DNA from: Mesorhizobium sp. J8
GTDB lineage: Bacteria; Pseudomonadota; Alphaproteobacteria; Rhizobiales; Rhizobiaceae
Length of the DNA: 64,000 nucleotides
NCBI RefSeq assembly: GCF_016591715.1
Contig: NZ_AP024109.1
Location: 6,570,001-6,634,000, forward strand
Direction of reading: 5' to 3'
Below, in pieces: positions 47,709 through 56,128 of this stretch (positions within the stretch are counted from its first letter, which is position 1; each line of letters starts with the position of its first letter). Position numbers and translations under genes: made by a program. The notes beneath the pieces were generated by a model. That model worked only from the letters and a program-made list of their open reading frames with translations, did not search any database and was not told where the DNA came from.

Positions 47709-48065
47709 ATGAACGAGGAGAAAGACATGGCCGACGCACGCGCCATCCTGGCCGGCTACCGCGCCTCGATCGACAACATCGACGCCGCTCTCATCCATAT
47801 GCTGGCCGAACGCTTCCGCTGCACCAAGGCGGTCGGCGTGCTCAAGGCCGAGCATGGCCTGCCGCCTGCCGATCCGGCACGCGAGCAGCAGCAGATCGCC
47901 CGCCTTCGCCAGCTGGCGAAGGACGCGAATCTCGATCCGGATTTCGCGGAGAAGTTCCTGAACTTCGTCGTCCGCGAGGTGATCCGGCATCACGAACAGA
48001 TCGCCGCTTCGAGCAGCGGCGCGACTAAAGACGCCGCTTCCAACGGCGCTGCCAAAGCCGGCTAA
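47709..48065 (+). CDS. Chorismate mutase, AroQ type
   Basis: A 118-residue all-helical chorismate mutase. YRASIDNIDAALIHMLAERF and RCTKAVGVLKAEHGLPPAD contain the active-site Arg and Lys positions of AroQ, and NFVVREVIRHHEQIA is the third helix; a short Ala-rich tail follows. It converts chorismate to prephenate for Phe/Tyr synthesis. It starts eight bases after ffh. ATG 47727, with GAGGAG before it, is an alternative start. The ffh-CM-rpsP order is typical of rhizobia. Confidence 0.9.
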   Translation: MNEEKDMADARAILAGYRASIDNIDAALIHMLAERFRCTKAVGVLKAEHGLPPADPAREQQQIARLRQLAKDANLDPDFAEKFLNFVVREVIRHHEQIAASSSGATKDAASNGAAKAG

Positions 48066-48110
48066 TGGCCGGAAGTTAATGAACGAAATCAGAGCTTTTA
48101 GGAGAAAAGA

Positions 48111-48512
48111 ATGGCACTGAAGATCAGACTGGCCCGCGCGGGCTCGAAGAAGCGTCCTTACTACCACGTCGTCGTCGCCGATGCCCGTTCGCCACGCGAC
48201 GGCCGTTTCATCGAGGCGCTGGGTTCCTGGAACCCGCTGCTGCCGAAGGACGGCGAGCGCGTCAAGGTCGACGCCGACCGCGTCAAGCATTGGCTGTCGC
48301 ACGGCGCCCAGCCGACCGACCGCGTGCTGCGCTTCCTCGACGAGGCCGGTATCGCCAAGCGCGAAGCCCGCTCGAACCCGAACAAGGCCCTGCCCGGGAA
48401 GAAGGCGCAGGAACGCGCCGCCCTGCTGAAGAAGGCGCAGGAAGACGCCGCTGCGGCGGTGGCGGCCGCGACCGCCGCGCCGGCCGAGGCTGAAGCCGCC
48501 AGCGCCGAGTAA
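48111..48512 (+). CDS. rpsP: 30S ribosomal protein S16
   Basis: A 133-residue S16. The conserved core [36 protein letters not shown] and the [19 protein letters not shown] segment is followed by an alphaproteobacterial extension of about 50 residues rich in Ala/Glu/Lys. AGGAG lies ten bases before ATG 48111. A strong terminator follows at once, so rimM-trmD-rplS, which usually share this transcript, are not adjacent. Confidence 0.97.
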   Translation: MALKIRLARAGSKKRPYYHVVVADARSPRDGRFIEALGSWNPLLPKDGERVKVDADRVKHWLSHGAQPTDRVLRFLDEAGIAKREARSNPNKALPGKKAQERAALLKKAQEDAAAAVAAATAAPAEAEAASAE

Positions 48513-48533
48513 TCACGGTCTGCTTCGCGTACA

Positions 48534-48564
48534 AAAACGGCGGGCATTGCCCGCCGTTTTTCTT
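48534..48564 (+). terminator. Terminator after rpsP
   Basis: AAAACGGCGGGCA (48534-48546) and TGCCCGCCGTTTT (48548-48560) form a 13-bp stem with a single-base gap, followed by TCTTT. It is symmetric, so it may also stop the convergent lipoprotein transcript. Confidence 0.92.
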
Positions 48565-48581
48565 TGGGTCGGCCCGACGTC

Positions 48582-48845
48582 TCAATAGCCTGACGGGCAT
48601 CTCGCGACGTAGACGCGCCCGTAACGGTCACGGTAGCGGCACTGGCCGGCCTCGCTGGCATGGCCGATCAATGCGCCGGCGACCGCGCCAACGGCGCCGC
48701 CGACCACCGCGCCTTGAACCGGATCACCCGCGACGGCCGCGCCGACCGCTGCGCCGCCCAGACCGCCGATCGCCGCACCTTTCTCCGTCTGCGAGCAGGC
48801 CCCCAGGGCCATCGTCAGCACCAGGATGGTAATTGCTTTCTTCAT
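48582..48845 (-). CDS. Small glycine-zipper lipoprotein
   Basis: An 87-residue protein. The signal peptide with lipobox LGAC (Cys near residue 17) is followed by a glycine-zipper stretch (GAAIGGLGGAAVGAAVAGDP and VVGGAVGAVAGALIG) and a C-terminal CRYRDRYGRVYVARCPSGY with two Cys. It belongs to the YMGG/SlyB-like envelope lipoproteins, whose function is unclear. ATG 48845 is chosen because the longer frame adds no signal-like sequence. Confidence 0.85.
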   Translation of the reverse strand: MKKAITILVLTMALGACSQTEKGAAIGGLGGAAVGAAVAGDPVQGAVVGGAVGAVAGALIGHASEAGQCRYRDRYGRVYVARCPSGY

Positions 48846-48992
48846 TGCTGTTCCTCTCTCAAGCGCCGTCCTCGCCGCCATGCCGTAAACTCACGAACAG
48901 CTAAATTGATCCCGGCAATGATGAAGATTGGCCGGCTATGGGCCGGCCGGATTCATGGTTCTATACGCCAACACATTGACATCGCAGGGCTT

Positions 48993-49520
48993 TTAGCGCT
49001 CGGCGAGGCGTCTCAGATTGTCGAGCCCGGCCTCGAAATCCTTGCCGATCAGCGCGTCGAAATTCATGAACAGGCCCATCAGCTTCGCGATGAAGGGCCT
49101 CGCGCCGCGCATCGCCCAGGTGACCGTGGTGCCGTCGCCGAACGGCGAGAGCGAGAAGTCGACGATGTTGTTGGCCCGGAACGGCTTTTCGAAATCGAGC
49201 TTGAGCGCGACCTGCGACGACGGCACCGAATTTGTGATCTCCATGCGGCCCTTGCCGGCCTTGGAGTTGCCCTCCCAGGCATAGGCAGCGCCCTTGCCGC
49301 TGTCGGCGCCGGACAGCGTGCGCCGCATCTGAGGGTCGAGCTTTTCGAAGGGCGACCATTCCGGCCAGCGCCGGAAATCGTTGATCAGCGGAAAGATCGT
49401 CTCCGCCGGCGCCTTGATGGTGGCCGAGCGTGAGACGACGAAGTCGTTCGGCCGTGTCGCGGCATAGGCGAGCACGGCGGCGATGATAAGGACAAGGATG
49501 ACGAGAATGGTGGTGAACAT
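48993..49520 (-). CDS. SRPBCC-family protein with N-terminal anchor
   Basis: A 175-residue protein: an N-terminal hydrophobic helix (TTILVILVLIIAAVLAYAA) and then a START/Bet v1-like SRPBCC domain with SATIKAPAETIFPLINDFRR, WPEWSPFEKLDP and a C-terminal helix GKDFEAGLDNLRRLAE. It is a probable lipid or hydrophobic ligand binder at the membrane. GGAGAGAAC precedes ATG 49520, and the DoxX-like gene lies 12 bp upstream, so the two form an operon. Confidence 0.9.
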   Translation of the reverse strand: MFTTILVILVLIIAAVLAYAATRPNDFVVSRSATIKAPAETIFPLINDFRRWPEWSPFEKLDPQMRRTLSGADSGKGAAYAWEGNSKAGKGRMEITNSVPSSQVALKLDFEKPFRANNIVDFSLSPFGDGTTVTWAMRGARPFIAKLMGLFMNFDALIGKDFEAGLDNLRRLAER

Positions 49521-49532
49521 TGTTCTCTCCTC

Positions 49533-49943
49533 CTATCGGCTGAACGGGATTAGCCCGCGCACCCTGGGGTCGCGCAGATAAAGACCGCCCCACAGGATAA
49601 CACCGAGATAGACGCCGAACAGCGTGTGCGAGAACAGCGGATTGCCGATCCGCACATGCGTCGAAATGGCACCGCCCATATAGGCGGTGAGCAGGATGGC
49701 GCCGAGCACGGAGGTGCGCGGAACGGCATAGAGCACGGTCGAGACCAGCCCGATGACGCCGATCAGGCGCGCGACATTGGCGTCGGACGGCCAGCCGAGC
49801 TCGGTCATCGTCTGGGTGACGATGTCGAGCGGCGGCAGCTTGATGACGCCGTCGAAGATCATGAACAGGACGACGACGGCGCTGAGCGCGCGCCCGGTCC
49901 ACAAGGCGCCCTTTGACGCAGGCGCGGCTTCGGAAATGCTCAT
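49533..49943 (-). CDS. DoxX-like four-helix membrane protein
   Basis: A 136-residue protein with four hydrophobic segments. ALSAVVVLFMIFDGVIKLPP and the middle GWPSDANVARLIGVIGLVSTVLYAVPRT are typical of DoxX-like (DUF4345/DoxX_2-type) proteins. GGAGGGAACATCC precedes ATG 49943. It is the first gene of a pair with the SRPBCC protein, an association often seen in rhizobia. The molecular role is unknown. Confidence 0.87.
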   Translation of the reverse strand: MSISEAAPASKGALWTGRALSAVVVLFMIFDGVIKLPPLDIVTQTMTELGWPSDANVARLIGVIGLVSTVLYAVPRTSVLGAILLTAYMGGAISTHVRIGNPLFSHTLFGVYLGVILWGGLYLRDPRVRGLIPFSR

Positions 49944-50064
49944 GGATGTTCCCTCCTGACGGCTGCGAATGCCGGCCATTTGCCGGTTCGATCCAAGGAC
50001 GGAGGAAGGGGCCGCGATCCTACACGCCTTCGTCATGCCCGGGCTTCACCCCAAGCGCCTGCGG

Positions 50065-50970
50065 CTATGAGAAGTAAAACTTGTCGGCCGCGATCATCTT
50101 CGGCGGCGTCTCGTTCAGCGCCTCGAACACGGAAATCTCGCAGACTCGGCAGAGGCCGTCGAGCGCAAGGTCGTTGGCCTCGATGCCGAACGGATCCTCG
50201 AGCTCTTCCGACAGCGCGTCGAGGCCGAAGAAAGTGTAGGCGATCAGCACCGTGAACAGCGGCGTCGCCCAGCCTGTGGTCGAGACCAGACCGATCGGCA
50301 GCAGCAGGCAGACGACATAGGCCGTGCGATGCACGAGCAGCGTATAAGCGAAGGGCAGGGGCGTGCCGGCGATCCGCTCGCAGCCGGCCTGGATGGCGGC
50401 GATCGCGGCCAGCCTTTCGTCGAGGATGCGGAAGCCGATCGGATCGAGCGCGCCCGCTTCGCGCCGCGCATTGGCGCGCCGGCCCATGCGGCGGACCATG
50501 TCGTCGGCGGGGTTGGTGCGGGCGGCCGCCTTGTCGGCCTCGTCGCCGATGAAGGCGCGCGCGTCCTTTATACTGTCGATCCGGCGCAATTGCCCGCGCA
50601 AGAGGTGGCAGAAGGCGAGCGCCTCCATCAGCAGCGCGCGCTGTTCGGCACGCTCGCCGATCAGGCTGGTGGTGGCGCGCGCCAGGTTGCGGATCTCGAA
50701 GACCAGCGCACCCCAGAGCTTGCGCGCCTCCCACCAACGGTCATAGGCGGCGTTGTTGCGGAACGACAGGTAGATCGACAGCGTCACGCCGACGAGCCCG
50801 AAAGGCGCGATGCTGAAAGCGCTGAGATCGAGCTGGAAATGCCGCGCCAGCATCAGGATGACCGCCGAATAGAGGGCGAAGCCGAGAATCTGCGGCAGGA
50901 TGCCCGGCACCACCGAGCCGCGCATGATGAAGAACAGCTGCAGAAATGTCGGGCGCGGGCGGACGATCAT
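50065..50970 (-). CDS. Bestrophin-family membrane protein
   Basis: A 301-residue protein with four main membrane segments. The bestrophin core LSIYLSFRNNAAYDRWWEAR, then KLWGALVFEIRNLAR, is unmistakable, and LEDPFGIEANDLALDGLCR is the conserved C-terminal acidic cluster. Bacterial homologues form pentameric ion channels (KpBest conducts cations). ATG 50970 gives MIVRPRPTFLQLFF. It is monocistronic. Confidence 0.92.
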   Translation of the reverse strand: MIVRPRPTFLQLFFIMRGSVVPGILPQILGFALYSAVILMLARHFQLDLSAFSIAPFGLVGVTLSIYLSFRNNAAYDRWWEARKLWGALVFEIRNLARATTSLIGERAEQRALLMEALAFCHLLRGQLRRIDSIKDARAFIGDEADKAAARTNPADDMVRRMGRRANARREAGALDPIGFRILDERLAAIAAIQAGCERIAGTPLPFAYTLLVHRTAYVVCLLLPIGLVSTTGWATPLFTVLIAYTFFGLDALSEELEDPFGIEANDLALDGLCRVCEISVFEALNETPPKMIAADKFYFS

Positions 50971-51125
50971 CGGTGAACCTTTGCGAGCCGTTATGTCTCT
51001 ACGGCGATAACGAGTTTGCGGCTCAGCCGCCAGCGACACCGCCATGTCGTTTGGGTGCCGGACCGTTGACGTTTCGAGCGGGACTGTCGAGAACGTCGCG
51101 GAGCGCCAGACGAAAGGAAGGAAGG

Positions 51126-51533
51126 ATGAGCGGCGAGACGGACCTGCAGAAGCTGCTGGCATCGATGACGCCGCGGCTTTACCCCGATGTCCATGTCTTC
51201 GTCACGTTGGCACCTGGCATGCCGGTCCCGGCGGGGCTCGACCCCGTGATGCAATTTCGCGAGAGGGAGGGCCGTACCTTGATCGTGACGGAAGACGAGG
51301 CAAAGGCCGCCGGCCTTGCCGGCACGTTCCGCTGCCGGATGATCACGCTCGACATCCACTCCTCGCTGGAAGCCGTCGGCTTTCTCGCCGCCATCACGAC
51401 GCGGCTGGCGGCAGCCGGCATGGGCGTCAATCCGGTCTCGGCCTTCTATCACGACCATCTGTTCGTGTCGGCGGAAAGAGCGGAGGAGGCGTTGGCGATA
51501 TTGTGGCAGTTAGCGGCGGAAAGCGGTGCCTGA
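51126..51533 (+). CDS. ACT-domain protein (ACT_7 type)
   Basis: A 135-residue stand-alone regulatory fold: two ACT-like modules, the first with LYPDVHVFVTLAPG and EGRTLIVTEDEAKAAGL, the second with CRMITLDIHSSLEAVGFLAA and GMGVNPVSAFYHDHLFV. Similar proteins may bind amino acids or act as acetyltransferase-associated regulators; no ligand is known. GGAAGGAAGG precedes ATG 51126. It is divergent from the bestrophin gene. Confidence 0.85.
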   Translation: MSGETDLQKLLASMTPRLYPDVHVFVTLAPGMPVPAGLDPVMQFREREGRTLIVTEDEAKAAGLAGTFRCRMITLDIHSSLEAVGFLAAITTRLAAAGMGVNPVSAFYHDHLFVSAERAEEALAILWQLAAESGA

Positions 51534-51691
51534 GCCACGAGAAGATGGAAGAACCGGCGCTACCCTCATCCACCCTGCTGCCTCCCCGCTGCGGAATCTC
51601 ATGCCGGCGACTGGCTTGGTGTATCCTGGACGGCCATCCTGAAGCCCAGCCCGTGGGCGCATTTTCATCGCTTTTGCGCAAATGCTGCTAA

Positions 51692-51708
51692 TGCTGTATA
51701 TTGCAGCA
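51692..51708. promoter_or_regulatory. TGCTG-N7-CAGCA palindrome, putative toxin-antitoxin operator
   Basis: Inverted arms TGCTG and CAGCA flank TATATTG, 24 bp before the antitoxin ATG, with further GCTGCTAATGC and CAATCAGCA half-sites around them. The AT-rich centre could overlap a -10 box. Autoregulation by the antitoxin is the usual mode for Phd/YefM systems. Confidence 0.55.
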
Positions 51709-51731
51709 ATCAGCAACAATAGGAGGTCGCT

Positions 51732-52001
51732 ATGCCCCGGTCAGGTGGTTCCTATTCGACGAGCGAGCTTTCCCGGAAGTCCGGCGACATTATCGCCGAG
51801 GCCCTGCGCCGTCCGGTGACGATTACCCAGCGCAACAAACCGCGTCTCGTGCTTCTCAACATCGAGGATTACGCGCGGCTGGTGCGCCAGTCGGATAGTC
51901 GCTCTGCCGGTACAATCGAGACCATGTCTGACGGCCTCTTCGCCGATTTCGAGAGCGCCGTCGAAGCCTATGCGCAGGAGGATGAAACGGGGCGGACATG
52001 A
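51732..52001 (+). CDS. Phd/YefM-like antitoxin
   Basis: An 89-residue protein. The N-terminal Phd/YefM fold is visible in TSELSRKSGDIIAEALRRPV followed by TITQRNKPRLVLLNIEDYAR, a DNA-binding and dimer domain. The acidic C-terminus (FADFESAVEAYAQEDETG) would wrap the toxin. AGGAGG at 51721-51726 supports ATG 51732. The stop overlaps the next ATG (ATGA), as in most type II systems. Confidence 0.88.
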   Translation: MPRSGGSYSTSELSRKSGDIIAEALRRPVTITQRNKPRLVLLNIEDYARLVRQSDSRSAGTIETMSDGLFADFESAVEAYAQEDETGRT

Positions 52002-52411
52002 GCTACGACGAAATCCGCACGGCAACGGTCATCCGCTATCCTTCCCTCTGGGCGCCCGAAGCCCGCGCTGGCGAGACCGAGGGCCGCAAGGAACGGCCCG
52101 TCGCCGTCGGCGTGCGGATTGTACGCGCGGATGGCGATCTTGTCCTGTTCTTCCCGATCACCAGCAAGGAGCCGGAGAAGGCCCGGTTCGCGGTGGAGAT
52201 CCCCGCCATCGAGAGGCGCCGCGCGGGACTCGACGCCGACCGGCGGTTGTGGGTCATCCTCGACGAGTTCAACTCCGATCTCGTCGGCAAGTCCTTCTAT
52301 CTCGAACCCGAGCCGCCGATCGGACGCTTCAGCAAGGCCTTCTTCCTGCCGCTGCTGCGGGAATTCATCGTCAGGCGCAAGGCCTTCACCGAAGTCACCC
52401 GCTTCCGCTAG
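51998..52411 (+). CDS. Putative toxin partner, distantly PemK/MazF-like
   Basis: A 137-residue protein translated from an ATGA overlap with the antitoxin. It has an SH3-like barrel look at its N-terminus (TATVIRYPSLWAPE, RKERPVAVGVRIV), reminiscent of the G..RP start of MazF/PemK, then LVLFFPITSKEPEK, RLWVILDEFNSDLVG and a basic tail. Catalytic residues of MazF cannot be confirmed. Phd-type antitoxins usually pair with Doc or YoeB, so this pairing is unusual. Confidence 0.7.
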   Translation: MSYDEIRTATVIRYPSLWAPEARAGETEGRKERPVAVGVRIVRADGDLVLFFPITSKEPEKARFAVEIPAIERRRAGLDADRRLWVILDEFNSDLVGKSFYLEPEPPIGRFSKAFFLPLLREFIVRRKAFTEVTRFR

Positions 52412-52429
52412 CCACGGCACAGCCGCGTC

Positions 52430-52645
52430 GTCCGTGAGCGAAAACAAACGGCCGAAGGCCGAGCCCGCGTCCGCGGGCCGCTGATCATCCGGCGCCCGCG
52501 CGGAGGGCCCGCCGCGGCAGCGGCGTACGGCCCGTGAGCGAAAACAAACGGCCGAGCCCGCGACCGCGGGCCGCCGGTCGTCCGGCGCCCCTCGCGGAGG
52601 GCCAGCCGCGGCAGCGGCGATACGGCCCGTGAGCGAAAACAAACT
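52430..52645. repeat. Tandem GC-rich repeat, 95-100-bp unit
   Basis: CGTGAGCGAAAACAAAC occurs at 52433, 52533 and 52628, with the material between nearly repeated (GGCCGAGCCCGCG..CCGCGGGCCG..CCGGCGCCC..GCGGAGGGCC..CCGCGGCAGCGGCG). Unit lengths are 100 and 95 bp. It fills the gap between the toxin gene and the asd stop. Confidence 0.85.
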
Positions 52646-52649
52646 GCCG

Positions 52650-53684
52650 TCAGGCCGCCTTCTTCTTCGGCTGGATCAGGCCGCGCTCGACCAAAAGCTC
52701 GGCGATCTGCACGGCGTTCAGCGCCGCGCCCTTGCGCAGATTGTCGGAGACGACCCACATCGACAGGCCGTTGTCGACGGTCGAATCCTCGCGGATGCGC
52801 GAGATGAAGGTGGCGTCCTCACCGGCCGATTCCAGCGGCGTGATGTAGCCGCCGTTCTCGCGCTTATCGAGCACCTGGCATCCGGGCGCCTCGCGCAGGA
52901 TCTCGCGCGCCTCGACCGCCGTGATCGGCTTCTCGAACTCGATGTTGACCGCTTCCGAATGGCCGATGAACACCGGCACGCGAACGCAGGTCGCCGTCAG
53001 CTTGATCTTGGGGTCGAGCATCTTCTTGGTCTCGGCCACCATCTTCCACTCTTCCTTGGTGAAGCCGTCGTCCAGGAAGACGTCGATATGCGGGATGACG
53101 TTGAAGGCGATGCGCTTGGTGAACTTCTTGACATCGACCTGGTCGGCGACAAACACCGCGCGGGTCTGGGTGAAGAGCTCGTCCATGCCTTCCTTGCCGG
53201 CGCCTGACACCGACTGGTAGGTGGCGACGACGACGCGCTTGATGGTGGCAGCGTCATGCAGCGGCTTCAGCGCCACGACCAGCTGCGCCGTCGAGCAATT
53301 CGGGTTGGCGATGATGTTCTTGCGCGAGAACAGCGCAACCGCGTCGGGGTTCACTTCCGGCACGATCAGCGGCACGTCCGGATCGTAGCGGAAGGCCGAC
53401 GAGTTATCGATGACGACGCAGCCCTGCTTGCCGATCTTCGGCGACCATTCCTTGGAGACGTTGCCGCCGGCCGACATGACGCAGAGGTCGGTGTCGGAAA
53501 AGTCGTAGGTGTCGAGCGCCTTGACCTTCAGCGTGCGGTCGCCGAAGGACACTTCGGTGCCCTGGCTGCGCCGCGACGCCAGCGCCACGACCTCGCTCAC
53601 CGGGAAGCCGCGCTCGTCCAGAATGTTGAGCATTTCGCGGCCCACATTGCCCGTGGCGCCGACTACCGCAACCTTGAAACTCAT
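52650..53684 (-). CDS. asd: Aspartate-semialdehyde dehydrogenase
   Basis: A 344-residue enzyme that reduces aspartyl phosphate to the semialdehyde for Lys, Met, Thr and DAP. The N-terminal NADP loop GATGNVGREML is at residues 9-19, the catalytic Cys is in IANPNCSTAQLV near residue 130, and ASGAGKEGMDEL-like SGAGKEGM and RVPVFIGHSE with the catalytic His follow. The product feeds dapF at 7681. ATG 53684 is the family start. Confidence 0.97.
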   Translation of the reverse strand: MSFKVAVVGATGNVGREMLNILDERGFPVSEVVALASRRSQGTEVSFGDRTLKVKALDTYDFSDTDLCVMSAGGNVSKEWSPKIGKQGCVVIDNSSAFRYDPDVPLIVPEVNPDAVALFSRKNIIANPNCSTAQLVVALKPLHDAATIKRVVVATYQSVSGAGKEGMDELFTQTRAVFVADQVDVKKFTKRIAFNVIPHIDVFLDDGFTKEEWKMVAETKKMLDPKIKLTATCVRVPVFIGHSEAVNIEFEKPITAVEAREILREAPGCQVLDKRENGGYITPLESAGEDATFISRIREDSTVDNGLSMWVVSDNLRKGAALNAVQIAELLVERGLIQPKKKAA

Positions 53685-54268
53685 ATGATATCTCCTGTCC
53701 CTCTCCGCTTCGTTGTTGGAGAAAACCCGCCGGCCTCATGCGGGTTTCGTCCCCCGGGCCGGACCCGGGAGAGGGTGGTTAGGCCAAGGGAATCACACCG
53801 TTTTGGTGGTGGTTTTTTTGGCCGTAGTTTTGCTGGAACGGACGAACGCGTCGAAGCGCCCGGCCCGATGTTGTGCATCGCGGCCGGGGACATCGAATGC
53901 AAGAAGAGCCATCAAAAGGCCGCGCATCGAGGATGATCCCGTTCGAAGCGGGCTTTTACGCGGTTTGCGGAAAGAGTCAATCGGCGCCCTTTTCCTTCTC
54001 CCCTTGTGGGAGAAGGTGGATCGGCGCGTTAGCGCCGAGACGGATGAGGGGTGTTCCAGCGGAGTGAGACGCTGGCTTTCCCTGGAGCACCCCTCATCCG
54101 GCCGCTTCGCGGCCACCTTCTCCCACAAGGGGAGAAGGGAAAGGCGGCGCCGCCTGCTCTGTACAACGGCGGCTGTAGCAAGTACGAACGCCCAAACTCC
54201 CTTGGCTGGCGCAGTGCCGGCCTTGTGCTCCATGACGAGCGCAGAACCCCGAATTCCGAAAGAAGAGA
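53685..54268. other. 584-bp gap with repeats and no clear gene
   Basis: 53705-53775 has CCGGGCCGGACCCGGG-type hairpins. A minus-strand ORF of 44 codons (MRGLLMALLAFDVPGRDAQH..., ending SKTTAKKTTTKTV, about 53793-53927) is possible but unsupported. 53995-54140 is a REP palindrome. AGAAGAGA at 54261 serves the helicase. Confidence 0.5.
53995..54140. repeat. REP-type palindrome, CTTCTCCCCTTGTGGGAGAA type
   Basis: The same element as 37567-37733: CTTCTCCCCTTGTGGGAGAA, GATGAGGGGTGTTCC, then the mirrored GAGCACCCCTCATC and CTTCTCCCACAAGGGGAGAA. The helicase gene starts 129 bp downstream. Confidence 0.85.
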
Positions 54269-56128
54269 ATGTCCAGTTTCGAAACGATTGTTCCTGCGCT
54301 GGCAGAGGCGCTGGAAAAGCGCGGTTATTCGGCGCTGACGCCGGTGCAGAAGGCGGTGCTGGAACCTGAGCTCGGCGAGGCCGACGCGCTGGTCTCGGCG
54401 CAGACCGGCTCCGGCAAGACCGTCGCCTTCGGCCTTGCCGTGGCGCCGACCCTGCTCAGCGGCGCCGAGCGTTTCGCCGCTGCCGGAGCGCCGCTGGGCC
54501 TGGTCGTGGCGCCTACGCGCGAGCTCGCGCTGCAGGTGCGGCGCGAGCTGGAATGGCTCTACGAGCTGACCGGCGCGCATATTGCCTCCTGCGTCGGCGG
54601 CATGGACATGCGCACCGAGCGGCGCGCGCTGGAGCGCGGCGCCCATATCGTCGTCGGCACACCCGGCCGGCTGCGCGACCACATCACGCGCGGCGCGCTC
54701 GACATGTCGGCGCTGAAGGCCGTGGTGCTGGACGAGGCCGACGAGATGCTCGACCTCGGTTTCCGCGAGGACCTCGAATTCATCCTCGATGCCGCGCCCT
54801 CCGGGCGCCGCACGCTGATGTTTTCCGCCACGGTGCCGCGCTCCATCGCCACGCTGGCGAAGAGCTACCAGCGCAATGCGGTGCGCATCTCGGCCGGCGG
54901 CGAGGAAAAGCAGCATCTCGACATCGAATACCGGGCGCTCTCCGTCGCGCCCGCCGATCGCGAGAACGCCATCATCAACGTGCTGCGCTATTACGAGGCC
55001 GCCAACGCGATGGTGTTCTGCAACACCCGCGCCGCCGTCAACCATCTGACGGCACGCTTCAACAACCGCAATTTCTCCGTCGTGGCGCTGTCCGGCGAGC
55101 TCAGCCAGAACGAGCGCAGCCACGCCCTGCAGGCGATGCGCGACGGCCGCGCCAAGGTCTGCATCGCGACGGATGTCGCGGCGCGCGGCATCGATCTGCC
55201 CAATCTCGATCTCGTCATCCATGCCGACCTGCCGAGCAATCCGGAGACGCTGCTGCATCGCAGCGGCCGCACCGGGCGCGCCGGGCGCAAGGGGGTGAGC
55301 GCGCTGATCGTGCCGGGCAATGCCCGCCGGCGCACCGAACGGCTGCTCGCCAATGCCGGCCTCACCGCGACCTGGGCGAGTCCGCCCTCGGCTGACGAGG
55401 TGCTGCGGCGCGACGACGAGCGCATCCTGGCCGACCCGTCCTTCGGCGAGCCGGTGAAGGAGGAGGAGCGCGGCTTCGCCGCCACCCTCCTCGAACGGCA
55501 CGGCGCCGAGCTGGTGGCCGCCGCTTTCGTGCGGCTGTGCCGTGGCAGTCGTTCCGCGCCCGAGGAGCTGATCGATGTTGGCCCGTTCTCCCCGTCCAAG
55601 GAGAAATTCACGCGCCGGGAGGAAGCACCCGCTCGCCGCGACGATTTCGGCGACAGCGTCTGGTTCTCGCTCTCGGTCGGCCGCCGGCAGAATGCCGAGC
55701 CACGCTGGCTGATCCCGATGCTGTGCCGCACCGCCGGCATGTCCAAGCGCGAGATCGGCGCCATCAAGATGCAGCCGGAAGAGACCTTCGTGCAGATCGC
55801 CGCCGACTGGGCCGACCGGTTCATGGCGGCGATCGGCCCCGATCGCAAGCTGCAGGGCTCAATCGCGGTCAGGCGCATCGACGGCACGCCGGACCTGTCG
55901 CGCGCCGGCTACCAGCCGCCCAAGCCGGACAAGAAGCCGCATCGCGGCAAGCGGTCTTTCGACCAAAAAGCGGCAGACGGTGCCCGCAAGCCGAAATTCG
56001 CAAAGCGTGAGGCAACCGACCAGCACCCCTCCCTCGAGGCGAAACCCTGGGCCGGTAAGCCGGGGCAGCCGAAATTCGACAGGGCCAGGTCGGCCAAGCA
56101 CAAGAAGGCGAAGAAGCGGCCGGACTAA
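54269..56128 (+). CDS. DEAD-box RNA helicase
   Basis: A 619-residue helicase. Motifs in order: Q-motif SALTPVQKAVL, I AQTGSGKT near residue 45, Ia PTRELALQV, II VLDEADEML near 155, III SATVPRS, V DVAARGIDLPNLD and VI HRSGRTGRAGRKG near 330. A DbpA/CsdA-like RNA-binding domain (FSLSVGRRQNAEPRWLIPML) follows and then a Lys/Arg-rich tail. It probably acts in ribosome assembly or cold response. Its stop overlaps the convergent GNAT gene by four bases. Confidence 0.95.
   Translation: MSSFETIVPALAEALEKRGYSALTPVQKAVLEPELGEADALVSAQTGSGKTVAFGLAVAPTLLSGAERFAAAGAPLGLVVAPTRELALQVRRELEWLYELTGAHIASCVGGMDMRTERRALERGAHIVVGTPGRLRDHITRGALDMSALKAVVLDEADEMLDLGFREDLEFILDAAPSGRRTLMFSATVPRSIATLAKSYQRNAVRISAGGEEKQHLDIEYRALSVAPADRENAIINVLRYYEAANAMVFCNTRAAVNHLTARFNNRNFSVVALSGELSQNERSHALQAMRDGRAKVCIATDVAARGIDLPNLDLVIHADLPSNPETLLHRSGRTGRAGRKGVSALIVPGNARRRTERLLANAGLTATWASPPSADEVLRRDDERILADPSFGEPVKEEERGFAATLLERHGAELVAAAFVRLCRGSRSAPEELIDVGPFSPSKEKFTRREEAPARRDDFGDSVWFSLSVGRRQNAEPRWLIPMLCRTAGMSKREIGAIKMQPEETFVQIAADWADRFMAAIGPDRKLQGSIAVRRIDGTPDLSRAGYQPPKPDKKPHRGKRSFDQKAADGARKPKFAKREATDQHPSLEAKPWAGKPGQPKFDRARSAKHKKAKKRPD

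Noticed and set aside
52430..52645. CRISPR array
   Set aside because: Repeat units are 95-100 bp without unique spacers, and there are no cas genes. It is a tandem duplication.
53793..53927. A 44-codon minus-strand ORF before the helicase
   Set aside because: No ribosome-binding site, no recognisable family, and low-complexity Thr/Lys at the end. It is left as a possibility only.
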